Of a stretch of DNA of 12,057 nt, positions 6,695 through 12,057 are shown one piece after another; the stretch's first letter is position 1, and the number at the start of each line of letters is the position of its first letter. The stretch comes from Clostridia bacterium. Lineage in GTDB: Bacteria; Bacillota; Clostridia; Christensenellales; Borkfalkiaceae. The stretch spans positions 1 through 12,057 of the forward strand of contig CAAGLC010000067.1 in assembly GCA_900770685.1 (NCBI GenBank). Direction: 5' to 3'. Made by a program: the position numbers and the translations under genes. The notes beneath the pieces were generated by a model, which was given only the letters and a program-made list of their open reading frames with translations, was not told the DNA's origin and did no database searches.

Positions 6695-7597
6695 ATGAGT
6701 ATTAAAGAGCATTTAAGTGTAAAGCAAAGAAGAAGTTTATATAAAGTACTTAATTTGTTATCGGATAAAACGGTTATTAAATTGCAGTACTATGCAAGTT
6801 TAGGACGTTGGCCAAATTTGAAAAACCCTAAGCGTTTTACTGAAAAATTGCAATGGTATAAACTAAATTATCGTGTTCCGCTTATGACTCAATGTGCAGA
6901 TAAATATAGGGTAAAATTTTATCTTAAGGATAAGGGATTAGAAGAATACGTGCCGAAACTCTACCAGGTTTGTGATAAATTTGAAGAAATTGATTTTGAA
7001 AGTTTGCCAAACCAGTTTGCAATAAAGTGTAACAACGGTTCGGGGACTAATATCTTCGTAAAAGATAAAAGCCAAATAGACTTAGAGTCCATAAAAAAAG
7101 AAATTTCCTTATGGAAAGAAGTTAATACCATTAACGTAGGTAGAGAGTGGGCATATAAAAACATAGAGCAAAAAATAATCGTAGAAGAACTATTAATTCC
7201 CACCGACGGTACGCAAGAAAACGACCTTAACGATTATAAATTTTTATGCTTTAGCGGTGAGGCGAAAGCAATTTGGGTGGACGTTGATAGACATATAGAC
7301 CACAAACGTAATTTTTACGATTTAGAGTGGAACGAGTTGGACGTGGTTAGCGATTGTCCCGTTTCGAAAGAGCCAATACCTAAGCCTTTCGGGTTAGATA
7401 AAATGATAGAAATATCTAATTTAATAGCAAAAGATTTTCCGTTTGTAAGGGTAGATTTTTATAGTTTAAATAACAAGATATATATAGGGGAGTTAACCTT
7501 TTATCCTTGGAGTGGCTGTGTTCAATATACTCCCGATTCATTTGATTTTGAACTTGGAGAATACTTTAAGTTGCCACCAAAAACCAAAATAAAATAG
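6695..7597 (+). CDS. TupA-like ATP-grasp protein, copy 1 (putative amidoligase or glycan-modifying enzyme)
   Basis: This 300-residue protein matches the TupA-like ATP-grasp family, named after the teichuronopeptide gene of alkaliphilic Bacillus. Family marks are NPKRFTEKLQWYKL (44-57), ADKYRVK (68-74), the nucleotide-binding FAIKCNNGSGTN (108-119, Lys111) and EWAYKNIEQKIIVEEL (151-166). They continue with DYKFLCFSGEAKAI (180-193) and the metal-binding stretch VRVDFYSLNNKIYIGELTF (251-269; Asp254 and Glu266). ATP-grasp enzymes activate a carboxylate with ATP and join it to an amine or thiol. In polysaccharide loci the substrates of this family are mostly unproven, and automated annotation often calls them glycosyltransferases. 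No signal peptide or membrane segment is seen, so it is cytoplasmic. The RBS is GAGGCGGG (6682-6689). It lies between a GT2 and a GT4 gene, 13 nt after the former. The P-loop subtype (NNGSG) differs from the second copy. Confidence 0.88.
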   Translation: MSIKEHLSVKQRRSLYKVLNLLSDKTVIKLQYYASLGRWPNLKNPKRFTEKLQWYKLNYRVPLMTQCADKYRVKFYLKDKGLEEYVPKLYQVCDKFEEIDFESLPNQFAIKCNNGSGTNIFVKDKSQIDLESIKKEISLWKEVNTINVGREWAYKNIEQKIIVEELLIPTDGTQENDLNDYKFLCFSGEAKAIWVDVDRHIDHKRNFYDLEWNELDVVSDCPVSKEPIPKPFGLDKMIEISNLIAKDFPFVRVDFYSLNNKIYIGELTFYPWSGCVQYTPDSFDFELGEYFKLPPKTKIK

Positions 7598-7615
7598 GGC
7601 AATAAAGGAACGATT

Positions 7616-8704
7616 ATGAAAAAATGTTTATTGCTAATCCCAAGAATGTGTAGTGGCGGGGCGGAGCGAGTTATGGCAACAATTGCAAATAATCTTTGCA
7701 AAGAAAACCAAGTAAAAATCGTCACTATGACCGACGCTGAGAGTTTTTACAAACTTGACGATAGGGTAAGCGTCATAGGTTTAGGTCAAAATGCAAATCG
7801 AAAAAACAAAATAACCAAAGTATTTTCTGCTTTGTCGGGGGGGCTAAAGAGTTATAAAGCCTTAAAGAAAATGATTAAGGATTGGAAACCGGACGTTTTG
7901 CTTGCCTTTTTAGGACCTGCCAATATTTTGGCGGTGATGCTAAAAATATTTGGAGTAAAATGTAGAGTAATAGTTTCCGAGCGTTGCGATCCAACTACTC
8001 GTGGTCGACTTTACAGATGGTTTGAAAGAAGATTTTTCCCTAAAGTAGACAAAGTGATATGCCAAAGCAACGGCGCAGCGTCTTTTTTTTCAAAAAAAGC
8101 AAGAAAAAAGATAGCGGTTATTCCAAATCCTATTTCGGCAGACGCTATACCATTAAGGTTTGAGGGTGAGCGTAGAAAAACGGTTATCGGGGTTGGTAGA
8201 TTAGACAAGCAAAAAAACTTCAAAATGCTAATAAATGCTTTTTCAAAATTGGACGAGCGTTTTAACGATTTCACGTTAGAGATTTACGGTGGAGGACTAT
8301 TAGAAAACGACTTAAAAGAGCATATAAAGAGTTTGGGGCTTGAAAAAAGAGCATATCTAATGGGAGTTAAGTCTGGCGTAATGCATCACGTATCGGACGT
8401 TGCGCTTTTCGTAATGTCGTCGAATTATGAGGGCTTTCCTAACGCGTTGGTCGAAGCAATGGCAACCGGCTTGCCGGTTATTTCAACCGATTTTTCAACG
8501 GGCGTAGCAAGAGAAATTATAAAGGACGAAAACGGAATAATAATCCCAGTTGGAGATGAAAATGCGCTTGTAAGCGCAATGCAAGAAATACTGTCTAATC
8601 CGGAACGATGGGAGAAGATGAGTATAAAAAATAGAGAGATGCTAGAAACGCTTTCCGAAGCAAACGTAATGAGAATTTGGGAAGAAACACTTTTTAATAA
8701 ATAG
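7616..8704 (+). CDS. Family 4 (GT-B) glycosyltransferase, PglA/PglH-like, copy 1
   Basis: This 362-residue retaining glycosyltransferase has the GT4 signature. The N-terminal glycine loop SGGAERV (13-19) is followed by SERCDP (121-126), IPNPIS (169-174), GVGRLDKQKNF (192-202) and EGFPNALVEAMATG (272-285). In the last motif Glu272 and Glu280 form the E-x7-E donor-binding pattern. Closest in style are the HexNAc transferases of N-glycan and capsule loci (PglA, PglH, PglJ). It should add a sugar to the undecaprenyl-linked chain in the cytoplasm. The RBS is AAAGGAA (7604-7610), 18 nt after the previous stop TAG. Two homopolymer features lie in the gene: G7 at 7837-7843 and T8-C-A7 at 8083-8098. 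The frame is intact here. The sugar transferred cannot be told. Confidence 0.92.
   Translation: MKKCLLLIPRMCSGGAERVMATIANNLCKENQVKIVTMTDAESFYKLDDRVSVIGLGQNANRKNKITKVFSALSGGLKSYKALKKMIKDWKPDVLLAFLGPANILAVMLKIFGVKCRVIVSERCDPTTRGRLYRWFERRFFPKVDKVICQSNGAASFFSKKARKKIAVIPNPISADAIPLRFEGERRKTVIGVGRLDKQKNFKMLINAFSKLDERFNDFTLEIYGGGLLENDLKEHIKSLGLEKRAYLMGVKSGVMHHVSDVALFVMSSNYEGFPNALVEAMATGLPVISTDFSTGVAREIIKDENGIIIPVGDENALVSAMQEILSNPERWEKMSIKNREMLETLSEANVMRIWEETLFNK
7837..7843 (+). repeat. G7 homopolymer inside the GT4 gene (possible contingency tract)
   Basis: Seven consecutive G encode the end of Ser74, Gly75 and Gly76 (TCG GGG GGG CTA), an unusual run in such AT-rich coding sequence. Losing one G gives TCG GGG GGC TAA, an immediate stop. 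Gaining one gives GCT AAA GAG TTA TAA, a stop five codons later. The tract could act as an on/off switch, but no length variation can be seen in one sequence. Confidence 0.35.
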
Positions 8705-8714
8705 GAGTAAATTA

Positions 8715-9878
8715 ATGAGCGAACAAAACGGTTTTAAGGAAAATAAAAGTTTAACGCAAAAGCCGTCGAAATACGTTTTCGTAACCAATAAAATGGAAAG
8801 AGCGTTAGTTAAATTCAGTTCTTTCGTTCGTCGCAAGATGATATTGTTTGGGGAAAAGGCAAGCATAAAGCGTAAAAAAGCCTTGATAAACAAGGTCAAC
8901 TTAACAAAAGAACAAAAGGCAGAAATAACTAAATTCTTTAAAAAGCATTATGGGAAGTCAATTCCATACAAGTGGCATAGACTTTACCAAAGTTATACTG
9001 GAAAATTCTGTTACGACTATTTTCCAGAAATTCTATTTAGTACTCGTCTAGAGCCAAAACTCAATCCGTATAGAGAAGCGGAGTTTTTAAGCGATAAAAA
9101 TTTATTAGAAACCTTTTTCGGATCTGTGGAAAGAATTCACATACCAAAAACAATAGTGTCTTGCGTAAAGGGAAGATATAGGATAGAAAATAAACGTATG
9201 GCAACGAAAAAAGAAGTAGAATCCTTTTTAGCAAATACTGGAAAATGCGTAATAAAAAAGACGACGGAAACGTGTAGTGGCAGGGACGTTGCAATTTGCG
9301 AGATTGTCGCAGGGAAAGACGTTAAAAGTGGGTTAGAATTAGATAAAATATTGCAACAATTCGGTGATAATTTCGTTGTTCAAGAGTTCGTTGAACAGTT
9401 TGAAGCCATAAACAAGTTAAATCATAGTTCGCTAAACACTTTTAGAGTAGCAACATATATATTAGACGGTAAAATTTATCATTGCGCTCCTGTTTTAAGG
9501 CTAGGACGATACGGCTATGAAAAGGACAATATTCATCACGGTGGAGTAGGTATACAAATTAGCGAAGACGGTGTTTTAGGCGACGTTGCATATTCCGAGC
9601 AAGGCGAAGAATATTTAGCGCACCCTGATAGCAAAGTGGTTTTTGCAGGATATAAGATAGCAGGCTTTAGCGAAATAATAAAAAAAGCGCACGAACTTCA
9701 CGCCAAATTGCCGTATTTAGGATTTGTTTCGTGGGATTTTAGTTTGGATAAAGACGGAGTGCCCGTACTAATTGAAGTAAACACGTATAGGCAATCTGCG
9801 GGAATATGTCAAAGGTTTACTGGTAAATCTCTATTTGGAGAAAATACTGCAAAAATGCTTGAGTTGATTCGAAAGTAA
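8715..9878 (+). CDS. Sugar-transfer-associated ATP-grasp protein
   Basis: This 387-residue protein fits the 'sugar-transfer associated ATP-grasp' family rather than the TupA-like one. The first 90 residues or so are basic and helical. The ATP-grasp fold then shows CVIKKTTETCSGRDV (178-192, Lys181 and a glycine-containing loop), VVQEFVEQ (221-228), LNTFRVATY (240-248) and DNIHHGGVGIQI (271-282). The metal site is WDFSLDKDGVPVLIEVNTYR (340-359), with Asp341, Glu354 and Asn356. The ligase chemistry (carboxylate activation and amide or thioester formation) is inferred from the fold; no substrate is established for this family as far as I know. No membrane segment is seen. The RBS AGGAG (8703-8707) overlaps the preceding TAG stop, so it is tightly coupled to the GT4 gene. 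It is followed by a second TupA-like gene. Confidence 0.85.
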   Translation: MSEQNGFKENKSLTQKPSKYVFVTNKMERALVKFSSFVRRKMILFGEKASIKRKKALINKVNLTKEQKAEITKFFKKHYGKSIPYKWHRLYQSYTGKFCYDYFPEILFSTRLEPKLNPYREAEFLSDKNLLETFFGSVERIHIPKTIVSCVKGRYRIENKRMATKKEVESFLANTGKCVIKKTTETCSGRDVAICEIVAGKDVKSGLELDKILQQFGDNFVVQEFVEQFEAINKLNHSSLNTFRVATYILDGKIYHCAPVLRLGRYGYEKDNIHHGGVGIQISEDGVLGDVAYSEQGEEYLAHPDSKVVFAGYKIAGFSEIIKKAHELHAKLPYLGFVSWDFSLDKDGVPVLIEVNTYRQSAGICQRFTGKSLFGENTAKMLELIRK

Positions 9879-9908
9879 AAAAGGAATTACTCGTTAGGGG
9901 GGATATAA

Positions 9909-10799
9909 ATGAATCAAACCATAAAGGAAATTGGGAAAAAAATAGTAGGTTTAATCCCATCTAAGCCTTGGATATCTTACAGATTTAAAAAACTTGCTCA
10001 TTACAAAATGGATTGGAAAAATCCAAAGACCTTTAATCAGAAATTACAATGGTTAAAATTGTACGATAGAAAGCCGATTTACACTACGATGGTAGATAAA
10101 TACGGGGCAAAAAAGTACGTTGCAGATATAATTGGAGAAGAGTATATTATTCCAACGCTTGGCGTTTGGGACAAGTTTAGCGATATAGATTTCGATTCTC
10201 TTCCAAATCAGTTCGTGTTAAAATGCACGCACGATTCAGGGGGGATGTGTATTGTTAGAAACAAATCGGAATTTGACAAAAAGCAAGCGAAAAAGAAGTT
10301 CAAGATAGCATTAAACAGAAACCCCTATTCAGTAGATAGGGAATGGCCGTATAAAAACGTTAAACCAAGGATAATTGCTGAAAAATATATGCAAGACGGC
10401 GACAGTAAATTTTTGCCGGTATATAAATTCTTTTGTTTCGATGGAAGAGCAAAGATAGTTCAAGTTATTCAAAACGATAAAACGCCGGACGAAACGATAG
10501 ATTATTTCGATAGAGAGTGGAACTTGTTAGAGTTAAGGCAAAATTTTCCAAACAGTAAAACGCCGTTAAAAAAGCCAGAGTGCCTAGACAAAATGTTAGA
10601 AATAGTCGATACTTTGGCTCAAAGCAAAAAGAATTTTATTCGAGTAGATTTATATATAATTAACGGTGCGATATATTTTTCAGAATATACCTTCTTTTCT
10701 GATAGTGGAACGGCAAAATTTCATCCGAGTCATTGGGATGAAACTTTAGGCAGTTGGATAACCTTACCACCAAAAACGAAAGGACGTGGAAGAAAATAA
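9909..10799 (+). CDS. TupA-like ATP-grasp protein, copy 2
   Basis: This 296-residue paralogue of the protein at 6695-7597 keeps every family mark: NPKTFNQKLQWLKLYDR (38-54), VDKYGAKKYV (62-71), LKCTHDSGG (104-112, Lys105), EWPYKNVKPRIIAEKYM (145-161), VYKFFCFDGRAKI (171-183) and IRVDLYIINGAIYFSEYTFF (244-263, Asp247 and Glu259). Both copies end with LPPKTK plus a basic tail. Its nucleotide loop is HDSGG where copy 1 has NNGSG, and the region after the metal site (SDSGTAKFHPSHWDE) also differs. The two therefore probably act on different acceptors or donors and are not a recent duplication. The start follows a run of six G (9897-9902) used as RBS, in a 30-nt gap that is the largest in the operon and holds no terminator. 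The exact reaction is unknown. Confidence 0.88.
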   Translation: MNQTIKEIGKKIVGLIPSKPWISYRFKKLAHYKMDWKNPKTFNQKLQWLKLYDRKPIYTTMVDKYGAKKYVADIIGEEYIIPTLGVWDKFSDIDFDSLPNQFVLKCTHDSGGMCIVRNKSEFDKKQAKKKFKIALNRNPYSVDREWPYKNVKPRIIAEKYMQDGDSKFLPVYKFFCFDGRAKIVQVIQNDKTPDETIDYFDREWNLLELRQNFPNSKTPLKKPECLDKMLEIVDTLAQSKKNFIRVDLYIINGAIYFSEYTFFSDSGTAKFHPSHWDETLGSWITLPPKTKGRGRK

Positions 10800-10800
10800 A

Positions 10801-11877
10801 ATGAAAATAACCTTTTTTATTAGCGCTCTATCGGGTGGTGGAGCGGAGAGAGTAACTTGTAATCTTGCAAATTATATGGCAGAGCAAGGTCATCAAGTTG
10901 AAATTTTAACTATGGCGGAAAGAGAGCCTGCAGATAGTTTGAAAGATACTGTAAAACATGTTCCTTTGTTAACCAATAAAGAGTATAAAAATAAAATTAT
11001 AAACAACGTAAAAAGAGTTTTGCGATTGAGAAAGTATATGAAATCGCAAAAAGTGGACGCGTACGTAGTTATGCTTCCAAAAACCACCGAGTTGATGCTA
11101 CGCTTTAGGAAATTAACCAAGTCGAAAATAATCGTCTCCGAAAGGGTAGACCCTAAGACATACAATAAGAAAACGCAAAAAACATTACAAAAACTATCAA
11201 GCAGAGCAAATGGATACGTTTTTCAAACGGACGAAATAGCGTCTTGGTATGCTCCATATCTAAAGGGTGTGGAAAGTAGAGTAATACCCAACGCAATAAA
11301 TCCCGCGTTTATCCGTAAAGAGTTTGCTGGCGAAAGGGAAAAGAAAATCGTTGCAGTAGGGAGATTGGCAGAGCAAAAGAACTTTCCGTTACTTATAAAA
11401 GCCTTTTCGAAGATTTCCGATAAGTTTTTAGATTATAAACTTGTTTTTTACGGAAAAGGAGGATTGCAAAATCAACTAGAGCAATTAGCCTTAGACCTTG
11501 GCGTAAAAGAGCGATTAGAATTTTGTGGATTTTGCGAAGACATGCCTGAGCGTCTTGAAAGAGCGAGCATGTTCGTTCTGTCTTCAGATTATGAAGGTAT
11601 GCCAAACGCTCTTATGGAAGCAATGGCAGTAGGCGTGCCGTGTGTTTCAACCGATTGTGGCGGTGGAGGAGCAAGATTTTTAATAGAAGACGGCGAGAAC
11701 GGAATTTTAGTTCCCGTTGGCGACGAAGACAAACTAAGTCAAGCGATAGAAAAAATACTTGGCGACAGAGAATTAGCGAATAAACTTTCTAAAAACGGAA
11801 GAAAACTACAAGAAAAGTTATCGCCGAGTAAGATATACGGAAAGTGGGAAGAATTCATAAAGAAAATTTGTGAATAA
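10801..11877 (+). CDS. Family 4 (GT-B) glycosyltransferase, copy 2
   Basis: This GT4 enzyme has 358 residues when started at ATG10801. Motifs are SGGGAERV (11-18), SERVDP (113-118), IPNAIN (162-167), AVGRLAEQKNF (185-195) and EGMPNALMEAMAVG (265-278), with Glu265 and Glu273 as E-x7-E. An in-frame GTG at 10786 would add five residues, but its nearest RBS-like AAGGA is only one base away. The ATG has GGAAG (10788-10792) at 8 nt, and MKITFFIS is the normal family N-terminus, so ATG is chosen. Only one base separates it from the stop of the TupA-like gene. It is clearly homologous to the GT4 at 7616-8704 yet well diverged, so a separate linkage is likely. It probably acts late in repeat-unit assembly. 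Confidence 0.92.
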   Translation: MKITFFISALSGGGAERVTCNLANYMAEQGHQVEILTMAEREPADSLKDTVKHVPLLTNKEYKNKIINNVKRVLRLRKYMKSQKVDAYVVMLPKTTELMLRFRKLTKSKIIVSERVDPKTYNKKTQKTLQKLSSRANGYVFQTDEIASWYAPYLKGVESRVIPNAINPAFIRKEFAGEREKKIVAVGRLAEQKNFPLLIKAFSKISDKFLDYKLVFYGKGGLQNQLEQLALDLGVKERLEFCGFCEDMPERLERASMFVLSSDYEGMPNALMEAMAVGVPCVSTDCGGGGARFLIEDGENGILVPVGDEDKLSQAIEKILGDRELANKLSKNGRKLQEKLSPSKIYGKWEEFIKKICE

Positions 11878-11892
11878 ATAACGGGGGAAATA

Positions 11893-12057
11893 ATGAAAAT
11901 CATAAAAAGGCTTCGCGTTAAATTTTGGCGAAGTATGGCAAATCGTAAGCATAGGCATACGAGAAAGTATGCAAAACTATTAGGCGTTAAAATAGCAGAC
12001 GGCGTAAGGTTTACGGGAGTTCCTGATTTTAGTACTGAACCTTGGCTAATTGAGATA
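11893..12057 (+). CDS. N-terminal part of a left-handed beta-helix (hexapeptide) acyltransferase, truncated by window edge
   Basis: The final 55 codons are open from an ATG preceded by GGGGGAA (11883-11889), 15 nt after the previous stop. The first 28 or so residues are very basic (KRLRVKFWR, RKHRHTRKYAK). LLGVKIADGVRF and PDFSTEPWLIEI follow, which is how CatB/LacA/WbbJ-like acyltransferases of polysaccharide loci begin, just before their hexapeptide repeats. It would probably O-acetylate (or otherwise acylate) a sugar of the glycan from an acyl-CoA. It lacks the Rossmann-like N-terminal domain of PglD, so it is not a standard UDP-amino-sugar N-acetyltransferase. The family call rests on a short segment. 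Confidence 0.65.
   Translation, partial: MKIIKRLRVKFWRSMANRKHRHTRKYAKLLGVKIADGVRFTGVPDFSTEPWLIEI

Noticed and set aside
10786..10800. GTG start for the second GT4 gene
   Set aside because: The only RBS-like sequence before it is 1 nt away, and the five added residues are outside the family's normal N-terminus. ATG at 10801 fits better.
1..12057. CRISPR arrays, tRNA or rRNA genes, insertion sequences or attachment sites
   Set aside because: I saw no spaced direct repeats, cloverleaf genes, transposase-like frames or terminal inverted repeats. The window is a continuous metabolic operon with no mobility marks.

Overview
The window is AT-rich (roughly one third GC by eye). It has strong GGAG/GGGG-type ribosome binding sites, near-consensus sigma-70/sigma-A promoters and an intrinsic terminator of the usual low-GC Gram-positive kind. 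Protein styles (long membrane-bound PglF/CapD-type dehydratase, DegT aminotransferase with a long insert, PglC-type phosphosugar transferase, TupA-like ATP-grasp proteins) fit an uncultured member of the Clostridia or a related Firmicute. The species cannot be named from the sequence.

Layout. (1) 1-140, minus strand: the first 46 codons of a membrane protein that runs off the left edge, with its own extended -10 promoter. (2) 141-420: divergent intergenic region, with a perfect TTGACA-17-TATAAT promoter facing right. (3) 421-1503: a stand-alone SIS-domain sugar-phosphate isomerase/deaminase (NagB-II or GlmS-isomerase type), closed by a strong terminator at 1522-1564. (4) 1600-1767: a second strong promoter and a leader of about 130 nt that may be structured. 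(5) 1768 to beyond 12057: one tightly packed rightward operon. Gaps are at most 30 nt, several genes overlap, and no internal terminator was seen.

The operon encodes a surface glycan or glycoconjugate pathway. A membrane-anchored UDP-GlcNAc 4,6-dehydratase-like enzyme and a PLP aminotransferase should make a UDP-4-amino-4,6-dideoxy-HexNAc. A PglC-like phosphoglycosyltransferase should load the first sugar onto undecaprenyl phosphate. One GT2 and two GT4 glycosyltransferases would extend it. Interleaved with these are three ATP-grasp enzymes: two TupA-like and one 'sugar-transfer-associated' type. The last gene is the beginning of a left-handed beta-helix acyltransferase. No flippase, polymerase, chain-length regulator, PglB-type oligosaccharyltransferase or PglD-type N-acetyltransferase is inside the window; these may lie downstream.

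The most interesting feature is the load of three ATP-grasp ligase-like proteins from two families next to a pathway that makes a free amino sugar with no dedicated PglD. This raises the possibility of an amino-acid- or peptide-decorated glycan. Other points worth a look are a G7 homopolymer in the first GT4 gene, where either +1 or -1 slippage gives a stop almost at once, a possibly structured operon leader, and a marked excess of CpG across codon boundaries.
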